Assembly: GCA_029378245.1 (NCBI GenBank)
Contig: JARKIF010000028.1
Coordinates: forward strand, 124,001 to 188,000
Direction of reading: 5' to 3'
Source: Roridomyces roridus
Lineage: Eukaryota > Basidiomycota > Agaricomycetes > Agaricales > Mycenaceae
Length of the DNA stretch: 64,000 bases
Shown here: positions 36,517 through 47,516 of the stretch, piece after piece
Layout: every line of letters starts with the position of its first letter
How positions within the stretch are numbered: position 1 is the first letter of the stretch
The notes under the pieces: model-generated
Told to the model about the DNA's origin: nothing
The model's database searches: none
Seen by the model: the letters and a program-made list of their open reading frames with translations, nothing else
Position numbers and translations under genes: made by a program

Positions 36517-37972
36517 CTAATCATCGTCTGAATCGAAAATATCGGAACCCGAATCGGACTCGTCTGAATCAAAGATATCCGGATTCATCTCTCGGAGGCA
36601 AGCGTGACATTGTTCGACAGCTTTCTGCTGCTGCTCCCACGAACGAATGAGGTCGGGTGGAGGAGAGGGTGCTTTCTGCGACCAAAAAATGATACATAAC
36701 AGGTTCAACGGATAGAATTCCTGAACTACCTTAATCCAGTCCAAAATCGCGGCAAACCATTCGGGTTGTACAAGGCCATACTCGTGCTGATCCAAATGAT
36801 ATTCAGTGTCCGGTTTGAAAATTGAACAAGTCTCCGCAAGGTCAAGATCCTTGAGAGCCCCCAATAACTCGGCATCTGGATTGCAACCACACAATATTGA
36901 CATCCATTTGGACCTATTGCAATTCAAACATCTGTTCAAAGGCAAGAAAGCTTACTTGCGTATGGAAAAATTGATCCCCCGTGAAGTTTGTTTGTGTTAT
37001 CGCGTCCTTTAGGCATCGTATCCATTGCAGGGCTGCGAAACGGCATATTTCTTCGTGAGGCATGAACAATGGACCACATTTATCAGGATCATCCAAGAAT
37101 TTCTGGATGGCCTTGATATCCACCAAATCAGTTCCTGATACCTTGGTAAGCGGCACGAGTACATCCCATTTCAGTGCGAGTAAGCGCAGAGTCCTAACGA
37201 TGTCGTCCGAGTCTCCCTCCCATTCGGGAAGCCGGTTTAGCACATTCCAAATGCGCAACACGGAAAGGAGATCTGGGCTTTGAAGATATTGGGGATGTAT
37301 CAACTCGGAGGGAAGATCTCGAGTACTATCAGCATCCTACCAGAGATGTGAGCACACACGGAGGCGACACGGAGGATAAAAAAAACCGACAGGACTGGAC
37401 GCGAATGCCCCCACGAGTTTATACAAATTGCACCAAGTTCTAATCAGGTCCGATGATGCAGGTAGCAATCGCTGCAGCAATCAGTATCAACAGTTGCGAG
37501 AAAATCATATTTTACCTGAAGCCAAGTGACAACGGCCTGGGCATCAGATTTGCCTCGCATGTATACCTCATGCTGAAAATCGACGGTCCAAAACACAGGG
37601 AGCAACCCGTCCATTGGAGGGACTTTCGGAAAGCACCGCACAAAAGCGAACGCCATCACCCTGTTTTGCATTTCATTTCTTGTAAGTATTGGCTAATCTC
37701 TACCGACATCATGACTCACCCGAAATAAGGCTCCAATGAACCAGACAAGAGAACATGGGCCATGTCATGCACCAGCGTATCCAGTAGGTCTTCACCCGAT
37801 GTACAAAATGATAATGACCGTTGTGAGTCCATCAAGAAGTCGCCAAAAGAGGCATGTAGCAATTCAACCAGTTTTTGATACCCAATGGTGCACACGGGGT
37901 GCACACGGACTACAGCATGCAAGCCGCGTAAAATAGCACGAGATGTTCCTCGCCGCATTCGAAGGACAAGGT
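36517..37972 (-). pseudogene. NACHT NTPase gene, 3' part (broken)
   Basis: This is the C-terminal part of the NACHT gene whose 5' part lies at 39385-40628; a 1.4 kb element separates them. Reading resumes at the downstream 11-bp duplication with RGTSRAILRGLHAVV, then LVELLHASFGDFLMDSQRS. Both follow the NACHT region in basidiomycete NACHT proteins. Introns can be placed at about 37684-37723 (GTGAGT), after TWLQ near 37515, and after ILDWIK near 36730. The chain ends in an acidic DSDE tail (stop at 36517). Near 36915-36960 the frame before and after the predicted intron does not match by one base, suggesting another lesion. No ATPase motifs remain in this half. Confidence 0.7.
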
Positions 37973-39384
37973 AGTCTCGGGGCCAGACTATATACAACTG
38001 ACGAACAAGTAGTTGTATATAGTCTGGTAGTAAACACGCCATGCCAAAGGGCGTGCCGGACCTTATGTCAGCACATCACATGATATCTGCGTGGCCTCCT
38101 TCCTCCTCATCTTCCCGCCTCAGCCTGCCCATTTTGCTCACGGAATCCGCCTCAGAACGACCACTTTTCGACTCAACGACACTTACTAAGAAGCCTCAGT
38201 ACACAAAAATCCCGCCTGAAAACGACCATTCCGTCCGTCCCCGGTGTGGTACCAGTCACCACTCGTTTGGACGACTTGCGTGCACGCTCTCGACCAGGAG
38301 GGGCCTCGTTTTCGGCGGGGCGTCGGCAAGGCCAGTTGGAGCATCTTTTAAGCAGTTTTTGACATGCTCGGGGACCCTGGTGCATCGCAGTTGCTGCCAC
38401 CCGTTCTGCTTTCAGACATCTGCTCCACAGAAACCAGCCAGAGACGGTTCTTTTTCGCAAATCGATCTCATCCCCGTGGTCAACTCCCTGCATGGCCCCA
38501 CTTTCCTCCTCTAGGAGCACCCGCCCCTCGTGTCTCAATGCCGTACCTCCCACTGCCAGTACCGGCACTCTCAGGGCACTCTCACGTTGACTCGCCGCAT
38601 TCATCCTTTCCGCACGTCTGGCACTCGCCAGCCACAGTCGTGCGGTCCCGCCTCCGGGACCCGGGTAGAAGATGCTTGCCGCATCCCTTCACCGTCCACG
38701 ACAATCTCCATCTCGCACTTCTCCCATCCGACTCCGTCCACTGGCACCACCCTACTCTATTTTTTCGGAGACGCAGCACTCCTCCGCTGCTCGTCTGCCA
38801 TTCATGCCCTCCGTCTACCATCCGTCCGCCGTGAATGAATGTGCTCGTTGGCGCTGTTCTGCGGCTCCTGAGGCACTCACGAGGACGCTTGGAAGGGAGA
38901 TGTGGAGCTGCAGGGCTGAGGAGGTACATTCGGGGTATGAGTAATACTAGTAGGGCACTGAGTAAGCTACTGCATGCTTGTATTCTGTCGATACCCAATA
39001 CAGGTTGTTCTCATTCTAATTCATCCGAAGCACGATGGAAACTCCTCCAATTGTCGAGCACCGCCATGAAAGCAGGATATATTAATGCCTCAATACCCCA
39101 CTGCCCCGGAATCTGAACACCAATGCAATGCGAACGTCCAACTCGGAGAGTGCAATAACTTGGTATGTAGATACTTGTGGCCATTGATTACTTGGCTTGA
39201 AATATTCCTCCTGACTCAGACAGCCCTCAGGGGACATCCCTTAGTCTATTTGTCGCTTGGAACGCGTCTGCTGAGCGCAAAATGAGCCCAAACGACGAGC
39301 TGGAAAGAGATCACGGACGTCGCACGTGACGTGCTGACCTAAGGTCCGGCACGCCCGTTGACAGGACGTGATTACTATAGGACT
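37973..39384. mobile_element. 1.41 kb TIR element inserted in the NACHT gene
   Basis: It is flanked by an 11-bp direct repeat, AAGGACAAGGT, at 37962-37972 and 39385-39395. Both ends begin AGTC. A 17-nt block, gggcgtgccggacctta, at 38049-38065 is exactly inverted at 39340-39356. Similarity continues both ways: TAGTAA-x-CACG outward and GTCAGCAC-x-TCAC inward. The left end carries an extra 45-nt segment that is itself a hairpin. No transposase was found, so it is non-autonomous. An 11-bp target duplication fits Mutator-like elements (8-11 bp), but the superfamily is not settled. Confidence 0.8.
37983..38027. repeat. Perfect 17-bp inverted repeat (hairpin)
   Basis: ccagactatatacaact at 37983-37999 and agttgtatatagtctgg at 38011-38027 are exact inverses separated by an 11-nt loop. 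It lies at the left end of the TIR element and ends in a second AGTC, so it looks like a rearranged or duplicated terminus. Confidence 0.85.
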
Positions 39385-40628
39385 AAGGACAAGGTCGATT
39401 TGTTCGGGGTCTAGACATCTTGTTTCCACAACAGCATGCAAGACGCGAAGGAGTGTCGGTTTGCTGGGGATAGACGACAGGATTTGAGTGTATAAGTCAT
39501 CAAGAGGAGATAAACTGCCGGGATCCAGACCGAGGACCGCGTCGAGCCGCTCTGCAGGATGTGAATATTCGTCATCAACGTAACGAAGAACGGTGGACGC
39601 GTAGATGAATGTTCCCGATGATTTTTCAACGAGGTGCTCAATTGTCTTGCTCCCGGGCCAGCAGCCTCCAGAAGCATTCCGCGGGAGTTGTGGATCCGAC
39701 GAATTCGCGAGAATTCGTCTGCAAAATATCGGCGAATATCTGCGAGCGCACGATCATCCGGTAGGACCTGGAGATCCCGACAGACGTCGGAATTTTCTGG
39801 GGCCTCAAAGACTTCGCGGAGATGTGCCTCGGAGCGGCTGCAGACGAGGATGTGGATGGGTGCATCGCCAGAACGCAAGACGTCGATCAGGGCACGTATG
39901 AGCGCAGTTTGCGTCCCACGGTCCTCGCATTCGTCCAAACCATCAATGACCAGGATGGGTCGAGACGCTAGCGGAGGTGCGTTTCTGAACGGCTGGACTA
40001 GCAGTTTCTCGAGCTGGTGGTGGATTGTCTTCCCCAGGACAAGCCTGTCCGTCTCGACGGCCCGCTGGATCCTGGGGCCGAGTTGGGGAAATGCGACGGT
40101 GAGTTGATACGCGAGGGTTGGCAACAAGTTCTTCCAAGTTCCGCGGCTGACGCTCCCCCGCTGGAAGAAGAAAGAGCCGCCCAGTTGACCGCGGTCATGA
40201 CAGCTCGCGGCAAACTGCTGTGCGATTGCGGACTTGCCGATACCGGCGCAGCCATGGAACCAAAGTATTGGGCTGTCGCTGGGCTGCTCAAAGGACCATG
40301 TATCCAACTCTTCCAATATCGTGCTTCGCGTGCCGGGATGACATGCAGGATCCGCGGGGCGCTCAGCTGAGTCGTGCATTGAGTCAAGAGACACGGCACG
40401 GAGCAGAATGTCGAGGCCTTATTGGAGTCAGTGCGCAGCTCGAAAGTCGAGTCATTGGCACGCACCGCTTTCCCCCACGTTCGTCGTATGAGAGACATTC
40501 ATGTTTCCTGCAACATTGTGGAAGGTGCTGTTCTGGAACTGAACCGGCCGATCTCCTTCGATGCGTACAACGTTGCCGGTTCCCTGAGTCTGAAGGCGGA
40601 CTGGACGATCCCCATCGAGGCGCAACAT
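39385..40628 (-). pseudogene. NACHT NTPase gene, 5' part (disrupted)
   Basis: Exon 1 is 40628-40466, with a short N-terminal NSTFHNVAGNM-type motif typical of basidiomycete NACHT proteins. A 48-nt intron (GTGCGT...AATAAG, 40465-40418) follows. Exon 2 opens LDILLRAVSLDSMHDSAER. The NACHT domain has a Walker A (GCAGIGKS), the SFFFQRG block, a Walker B (ILVIDGLDEC) and a sensor-like region (ILVCSRSEAH). A one-base frameshift lies near 39655-39675; the correct frame resumes with EHLVEKSSGTFIYAS and ends at EQIDLVL, where the TIR element enters. NACHT NTPases act in fungal self/non-self recognition and cell death. This copy has at least two lesions (frameshift and insertion), so it is probably dead. 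Confidence 0.82.
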
Positions 40629-41665
40629 TGTGAGATGGTGGAGGAGAGGAAGAGAGGCAGCGTGTGTAAATACTCACACTGCCCTATGCTGTGAATGTCC
40701 CGTCTAATTGTGGTGTTGACGTACAGCACGGAGCACAGCTTCAAATTAAGGACAGTAAGCTAACAGCAGAGATAGATCTGAGGTGAGGAGAAACGGATGC
40801 TTAGACTAGGTATTCTAGAGCCCGATTTGTTCCTTTCGGATCCAGAAAGTTGGCAAGCCAGCGTTTGAGCCAACAAACACAGCCGTATCCTCCGACGTTG
40901 GTCTCCTTTTGTTAGGCCAATGCTTCCGAGTCTGAAGCCGAGGACAGCCTTCGTCCGGAGCCAGGGTCCGACGCAGCCGCAGAGCTTGAACGAAAATAAC
41001 AATGATGAGGCAGATAAACGAGCCTTAGCTTGAGCCTAGCTGGGGAGGCAGATGCAGTCGGCGTGGGCGTTAGGACTGTCTGACGAGCCTCCGCCTGGGT
41101 ATAGTTTGTTGTAGTTTTTGCTTTATCGGAGCACCGTTGGACAAGGTCAGCAATCGGCGCGGTGAGCGGGGAGGGAGAGATCATCATGATTCATGGTGGT
41201 AAAAGGCTTGTAAAAGGCAAGCCCAAAATCAAATGATTGCCGAGTGGCAGTGCTTCGATGCCTGTCTTCCTCCTCTTCTTGTTCTCTTCCGTCAATTATC
41301 GTCAATGAAACGCCCGCGGAGCCAGGTCTTCGGAGCAAAAATAATTGTCGTTTTCCATCTCTGTGAACAGCTCGGTATCGCAGTGATCCGCGACGGCCGA
41401 GTCATACCTTGATCATACCTCCGCGCCTACCGAGGGTTCCAGAAACTCGCGATGTACCCAGGACTCAGCGCCCGCCCCAGCGCTCTCACCACCGTTGACC
41501 ACTAGAGGCAATTCCGCAGCACCCAAAGGCTGATGCTCTCCTCCAAAACGTAGGAGAGCAATAAAACTGATTCCATTGTCCTGGATTCACGCCGGAGCGC
41601 CTCTGTGTCCAGCAACTCTCCAATATATAAACATTTTGAACCATGACTGAACTCACGATCTTCAG
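40629..41665. other. Intergenic region, no gene seen
   Basis: Lies between the start of the NACHT gene and the truncated Zn2Cys6 gene, which are divergently transcribed. Only short frames; nothing recognised. Confidence 0.5.
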
Positions 41666-42363
41666 ATGTCTTCTCAAGCCAAGAGCCAAGGACACTCCAC
41701 ACCACTACGGAGAGGGAAGGCGTGCCTCAACTGCAGGTATGTTGTTGCGTCTAATTGAACCGAGTCCGTCTCGTTTCTTGACTCAGACATCTCAAAATCG
41801 TGAGTCCTCTTGTACCTTCGTTGCATCCTTGCTGATCATAGCCCAGAAATGCGACGGCGTCGGTACGTATATCGCTCGTTCGAAGAAACTCCAACTGACT
41901 GGCACATCAGAAACCGACATGCGGGCCATGCCGGAGAATGCCCAAGGTTGACCCCTGCGAATTCAACGACTCCTTGTCCCGGACTCAGGAACTGGAGCAT
42001 ACCGTGTTCCGCCTGCAGTCTCAGCTGAATGAGCAACAGGGCGGCGGAGGGGTGTGGCCCTCGTCTGCTGCTCCCGGATCTCCCTTTAGCGGATCTTCAG
42101 CGGGTTTGTCGTTCTCCTTTTTTTGGACATCTTCACTCACCTCCCAGCAGGCGGTTCCACCGACGGGTCGTTCTTGGGATTCCAGGAACCTCCCCTTGTC
42201 GTTATCGAGTCCTTGTGAGTTGCTTCAATTTCGTGCGTTCCAACTCATAAGTTTTCAGACTTCGATCCTTCTCCCTCATGCCACTCAATTTGGCTTCTTC
42301 CTGCACCCCACACGCTTCCGGGATGCAGCACTCCTCCCATTCACCTTTGGCGACGTCAAATAG
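41666..42363 (+). pseudogene. Zn2Cys6 transcription factor, 3'-truncated
   Basis: Predicted exons are 41666-41736, 41787-41799 (13 nt), 41847-about 41858, 41911-42103 and later pieces. Spliced, the start gives a zinc cluster with spacing C-x2-C-x6-C-x5-C-x2-C-x8-C (CLNC, HLKIKC, CGPC, then VDPC). A coiled segment (TQELEHTVFRLQSQL) follows. The third intron needs a GTCGGT donor; the better-looking GTACGT four bases on breaks the frame. The last part (LLPHATQFGFFLHPTRF) resembles the start of the fungal regulator domain, but a stop at 42361-42363 ends it almost at once. The SINE-like cluster begins about 30 nt later. A normal family member is several hundred residues longer, so this is a truncated, probably non-functional gene. 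Confidence 0.65.
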
Positions 42364-42390
42364 AAAGTGCAGACCACCGTACTGACTGCA

Positions 42391-43185
42391 GCTAATCATA
42401 ACATCGGCGAAGGCGCATGCAATCGAAGTACAATATATCAAAAAACGCGGTTTTCAACTCATTGATGCCCTCGGAAGAATCGAACCCTCACATCAACATT
42501 GGGTGGATCCCGACTTCGAATGGATGGTGAGGCGACCCTCGCCTAAATTTCTCTCTTTTCGCAGTACATACATTTCAACTCGATCGACGAGCGGGTCTCT
42601 CTTTCTCTCACAATTCAAAGCTCAAGGGTCCCGGAATCTACAATCGCGACCTTGGTCACAAAAAAGCGGCAATGAAGCAGGATCTGTGGATGCCCTCGAA
42701 GGGAATCGAACCCTCAAACCCACTAACTGAGTCGGTGTGTGACTTTCATACAAATGGCGAGGTGACCCCCAGGGTCAACGAGGGCTTCCCCAACTCTGCC
42801 ATTCCTCATCTAAATTCACTCCTTTCATACCGCATGCACATACTTATACACATCCCAGTAACTCGTCGAACCTCAGCAACAACACCACCAGCCGAAGGCA
42901 CATCAAGTCAAAGTTGAATAAAAAAGATCGGGATATTGCTCAGTCCTCGCAGGGAATCGAACCCTTACGAACCATTGAGTACCATCCTCGGACACCGGCT
43001 TCTTCAGGTCAAGGCGCAAAGCTCGTGGAATTGGAATCCGACTGTACCCAGAGCCCAAAAACTATCAGAAATGCTATCCCTCCAGGCCTTGGGAGGGAAT
43101 CGAACCCTCCACCACTCCGACGAAGTGACCACGGTTGACCCAAACACACTGTCTGTAGCCACCTCAACCCATACTAAATAATTGT
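42391..43185 (-). repeat. tRNA-derived SINE-like repeat cluster 2 (4 copies)
   Basis: B-box/T-arm blocks on the minus strand lie at 42466-42490, 42691-42716, 42943-42967 and 43087-43110. The second copy folds best. Its 5' GCCCTCG (near 42782) pairs with 3' CGAGGGC, and a GAGGG-TTCGATT-CCCTT T arm sits between. The D-arm-like part is GACC...GGTC, but no proper anticodon arm follows. A tail CTTTTTTATTCAACTTTGAC, antisense at 42905-42925, recurs beside other copies. Confidence 0.75.
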
Positions 43186-43245
43186 ACCGAGCAATACCGA
43201 GATAAGTAGTTCAACTTGCAGGTTGGACTCGGGTGAGTGGGCGGG

Positions 43246-44690
43246 CTACGAGTCAGAATCGGCCAGCGTCCGCGCAAATGTAGAATGGGTAGGCGTCGGC
43301 GCAAACGTAACATCTCCATCCTCATCCTCATCCCCGTCTGCCTCGGACGCAGAAAGGTACGAGGATGACGAAGAAGTAGTGCTGGTGAAGGATGATGCAG
43401 ATGTCGACTGAGGAATCTGCGGAGATGAAGCAGTGGTGTATGGCGAGTGAGGAATCTGGGGAGAGGGCGCAGCGGGGATGTACGGGGATGGCTCTGCAGA
43501 CGACACGGCAGGCGAGTGCGTAGGGCTCTTGGTCGCAATCTCCGAACTGGTGCGCCTATGCCGCTTCACCCGCTCAGGACTGCCTTCAGGCGACCCGTCG
43601 CCCAACGAAGTCACGCTGCCCGACATGGACAGCCTCGACGCGCTCCTCAGTTCCACGTTCTCGCCCTCAATCAGCCTAAGCGCGCTTCGCAGTGCAGCCT
43701 TCTCCTCCAACGCCTCCTCCAAAGCCTCCTTCACGCCCCTCGCCTCCCTCAACTCGCCTCGCGTGCGTTTCAGCTCCTCGGCCATCGGCTGCAGCTTCTT
43801 CAGCTCTCCCTCAACCTCCGCCCGCCGCTTACGCTCACTCGCCACCATCCGATTGGCTTCCTCGAATAAGGCTTGGCTGAGAGACTCAACCTCCGCTTCG
43901 AGCGCGGCCTTGTCTTTCAAAGCCGCTGCAGCCTCCTGGCGAGCCTTCTCAGCCTCCTGCCGCGCCTTCTCCTCCGCAGCCTTGGCAGCATGCAAAGCGG
44001 ACTGCAGGGCGTCGTCGACTTCGTGTGTTGTGGAGAGTGAAGGCATGCTCGGGGATGTGAGGTGCCCTGCCGGGTGCTGGTGTGAAGCAGAGGAAGTAGC
44101 GGTTGTAGGCGTACCAGGACGACTATTGAAGAACGTCTTGAAGAAGCGCGAGTTGCTGCCAGCGCTACCTTCAGTGGGCGAGGAGCCGGCGACGGGGGAG
44201 GTGGCCTCGTGTGAGACGGTGGATGACGCGGAAGCGTTGGAGGAATCGCGGCTAGCTCGCCGCCAGCCAACGTCACGCCCACTACCAGCGCTCGACTTCA
44301 GCGCCTCCTCGAGCATCTCGTTGTTGGCGATGACGAGCTGGAGATTTGATTTTGCGACATTGAGCTGCAGCTCGAGCTCTGCCTTGCTCTTGAATGCGTC
44401 GCTGAGGAGCTTGGACTGGCTAGTATGAGATATCGCTCGTGCGCTTTGAAAAGCCCACGCACCAGCTCCGTTACTCTGTTAATGACCATATTGAGTGCCG
44501 ACCTCAGATCGTCCTCTTGGCCATGTGAGCTGACGCGCCGGGCATCGTGGAGCTCTTGCTCGACGGCGAGGAAGATTTGGTGTTGCTGCGAGCCCGATGC
44601 TTTCGTCTGCGTCGCATTCAGACTGTCCGTCCGCCTTGGCGTAGAGGCTGAGCCAGCGCCATTGTGCAGCGAGGATGGGAAGTGTAGCAT
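43246..44690 (-). CDS. Sec2-type Rab guanine-nucleotide exchange factor (465 aa)
   Basis: Exon 1 is 44690-44463 and exon 2 is 44415-43246; the intron is 47 nt (GTGCGT...CCAG, phase 0). Two Glu/Lys/Ala-rich coiled-coil stretches are seen. The second (residues about 205-340) contains LSQALFEEANRMVASERKR, the signature of the Sec2p/Rabin GEF domain that activates Sec4/Rab8 on secretory vesicles. Ser/Thr/Pro-rich linkers lie between and after the coils, and the tail is Ser- and Asp/Glu-rich. Expected role: promoting exocytosis at growing hyphal tips. The assignment rests on the coiled-coil motif and general layout. The N-terminal Met is the first in the open exon. Confidence 0.82.
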
Positions 44691-44982
44691 CCGAGTGGTG
44701 GGTCAGTGCGATGCCGCAGATAAGAACCGTCGGTAGAGTGGGCGAGATTGCTGCTCCGTGGAGCGCAGAGAGGTTAGAGGAGGAGAGCGGCGGGCAGGTG
44801 GCCGAGCGAGGCAAAGGTGGGGTGTCACTGTGACGACCGTCACACCTCGCCTGTTCCTCGCTGTCATGAATCATGATGCAATTGATTGTCTCCCGACTGT
44901 ACGGACACTTCGAACGCATATTTCATCTGCGACCAACAGCAAGACCAATCAAAAAGACTCAAGAATGCTTGTTTACCAGTAA

Positions 44983-45664
44983 TGTCCTTGGGAAGGAATC
45001 GAACCCGCAGATCACTGACCGAATGTCGTCGAGTATTATGTGCTCCAAGGCTTCTCGCGTTCACGTACAGTTTCAAGACTTGTACTAAAATCTGGACCCA
45101 GGGTCAAAAAGGAGGCCATCAAAGAGTACTATGCCCTCGCAGGGAATCGAACCCTATCCGCAAGTGGACGGTGAAAAGAGTGTTACACGCGAATAATGTC
45201 CTTGGGAACGAAGGAATCGATTATCGAACCCTCACATTGCACGGACGAAATCTGAAGACGTATGTATTGTCTTTGTCACATTGCTTTCCCGTACGTACGG
45301 CTTCAAAGCTCAAGTCTTGAGACTTCTAAAATCTGAACACAGGGTCCCAAAAAAGGCATCACGAGCCAGTCCATGCCTTCGGAGGGGATCGAACCCTACG
45401 CATACACACGGTCGTTGTCAACGAAGGCTACCGCAAGCTCTCTGGAACCACCTCATACTCATGTCCATCTAGATTTCACTCAAAATTTCTTTCAACCAAA
45501 CAGCCCAGCGGTTACAGAAGTCTCGGCGCCAAGGCTACCGATTTACAGCGCTTACTGGAGGGGCCGTCGGCCACGGGACACTCGCGCTGGCGTATGTGAA
45601 ATTCAACAGACTCCCAGCCTAGATCGTCACAATACAAGCCCTGGCAGGCAAACGAACCCTCAAA
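44983..45664 (-). repeat. tRNA-derived SINE-like repeat cluster 3 (5 copies)
   Basis: B-box blocks on the minus strand lie at 44983-45010, 45132-45155, 45197-45232, 45373-45399 and 45639-45664. Two sub-types alternate: one ends CGAGGGCA, the other CCAAGGACA. The third copy has an internal duplication (aaggaatcgattatcgaaccc). The cluster lies between the 5' end of the Sec2 gene and the 3' end of the DUF6593 gene. Confidence 0.7.
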
Positions 45665-45814
45665 CGCAAAAAACGCAGCGACAAGCTGGCCACTCCACAG
45701 ATAGTGAGGTCGTACATCCAACCACTCTGAATCTACGCACAGCTGGATGGTGCCAACACGATTGGCCGGCGCAGGGTGGAACATTTCATCCGGTAGTCGA
45801 CTGGCATTCACAAT

Positions 45815-46525
45815 CTATGTACCTCTTCCCAACCTCGCCGCCCCATGAACCGCTGCCTGCGCCTAGAGAGTTCCCAACGTCAACACAAAAGAGCAATATT
45901 GAGCAAATCGAACAACTCACATCCTGCCGCTTTACCTCCGTCTTCATTACCGCCATCAACAAAAACATCCGTTCAAATTCGTCCTGCATCTCGAAGGGGA
46001 AGTATATCACGGCTGGATCGCCGCCTCGGAGCCCCCGCCGGTGGTATGGCGTGAAGCGAACAATACCGCTGGAGTTCTGTGCGAATTTGGGTACGGCCTA
46101 GTGGTTGGAACTTGACGTCAGAGACCCGCCGGAAAGTGAACGGAACGCTCCACGCACCAGAAGCTCCCTGTGCCTATCCTGATATTTCAGCGTGTAGGGC
46201 CTACCGGCCCAATCCCATTCGTGCTCCCTATGTAAATAGGTTATCAGTCGCCTCGCCTCGCCTCGGGCTATAGGACTCACCGATTCAACAGCCCGCCCAC
46301 CCTGCTCTCGATATCATCCCACCTCCTCTGCACCCCATTAATCTCAAACGTCTTCTCCGTCCAGTAAATCACTCCCGTGAGCCCACTCGCAGCGCTTATC
46401 GTCGTCTCCGATTTGCGACGCATGAGCCCGTGTGTGGAGGTCATGGTGTAGTGTACCGCGCCGTCGGGTCCGACGAGGGCTGATTGGATTAGCTTGTTGT
46501 CGAGGAATGTGAGGGGGAGGGACAT
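45815..46525 (-). CDS. DUF6593-family protein (179 aa)
   Basis: Four exons are inferred: 46525-46281, 46227-46158, 46097-45921 and 45862-45815. Introns are 53, 60 and 58 nt with GTGAGT, GTGCGT and GTGAGT donors, and phases agree. The beta-rich fold reads LTFLDNKLIQSALVGPDG at the start. A middle TVxxRxxxI-like strand and GVIYWTEKTFEING follow, with the late hallmark FPFEMQDEFERMFLLMAVMK. This is the layout of DUF6593, a small protein family common in Agaricomycetes whose function is unknown. Length matches the family (about 170-200 aa). If the last donor is skipped, translation would continue into a different tail. Confidence 0.8.
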
Positions 46526-46563
46526 TGTTGCCGTTGGTGGGTTGAGGGAACCGTCATTGAGTG

Positions 46564-46569
46564 TTTATA
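46564..46569 (-). promoter_or_regulatory. Possible TATA box of the DUF6593 gene
   Basis: TATAAA on the minus strand about 40 nt before the ATG at 46525. Position is reasonable for a short leader; no other element supports it. Confidence 0.35.
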
Positions 46570-47516
46570 TCGGAAAGGGAGAAGGCTGTGTGCCCACTGC
46601 CGGCCTAGTTCGGGACTTCCTAAGTAAAGTTTAAGATTATGACAGATTATGACTCGCTTTTGGTTGATCTCTTCCCCATTTTGTGTTTATCTCCCATCGT
46701 CCTCAAGATCCATGTTCATTTTTTCTCAGCCCACACCTATGTACAGCTCAGCAGCATATCAGCCGGCTGGAGGCAACGTCTAGCTGTCGTCCTGACCTCT
46801 AATCATGTCGAAATTATTTACCTTCGTTCAACGACCTGGCTCGAGGCTCGTGTCCTCATCTAACAGTCTTTACACCGGCCAATGGACCCTGGAAGCCTGA
46901 TGGAATTCCGTTGCTGAACCCGGCGTTGAACGGAGTGTCCGTTCTTCTTGTTTGTTCAATCCCCGTTTGGGTAAAGCTTCCTCATCTGGCCTGGCAGCCA
47001 ATGAATGTCCTCAAGATCTATGTTCATTTTTCCTGATGAGAACCCGCAGTTAAACAGCATTTTAGGTCGCGTGTGCCGCCGGCTTCAAAATTCAGCCGAC
47101 GTATGCCTGCCGGGGGCTGCGTCGGTGCGCTAATCAGGTATCTTCTGAGAAGCTCTACAGCTTTACTTGACAGATTGCAGTTCCGCCGGTTCAACAGCCT
47201 CGCATGCCGCGACAACACTTACAGTGAGCCTCTGCGTTTAGTACTCGGCTTGACGTTGGCAAAATTGGCTTCAAAGTTTAAACTCAAACTGTCTGGGACT
47301 CTGGGTGCCTTGCTCAAGGGGCTCTCCTCTAGTGGAGGTATTGGTCTTTTCATTTCCCATCGAACAGCCGACTCTCGCACTGTTTTTGATGGGCGCAGCA
47401 TGCAGATACTCATACTGACACACCCTGACTCACTCTTACAGCCGCTGCATCGGTTCACATGTAAGGGCTCGGTGATTCTTGGCCGCCGCAGTCGTCCTGG
47501 AGTAACAAATATTCAG
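46570..47516. other. Intergenic region, no convincing gene
   Basis: A short direct repeat, gtcctcaagatc-atgttcattttt, occurs at about 46691 and 47008. The plus frame at 47073-47534 has no domain. Confidence 0.45.

Noticed and set aside
40418..40465. Apparent frameshift at the N-terminus of the NACHT gene
   Set aside because: A 48-nt intron with a GTGCGT donor and CTGAC branch site explains it and gives the conserved LDILLRAVSLDSMHDS sequence.
43478..44428. 316-codon plus-strand frame
   Set aside because: Antisense shadow of the Sec2-type gene; its Ser/Ala-rich composition mirrors the coiled coil on the other strand.
45373..46101. Open frame of 242 codons on plus, starting MPSEGIEP
   Set aside because: It starts inside a tRNA-like repeat (antisense of the T arm reads MPSEGIEP in several places) and then runs antisense to the well-supported DUF6593 gene.
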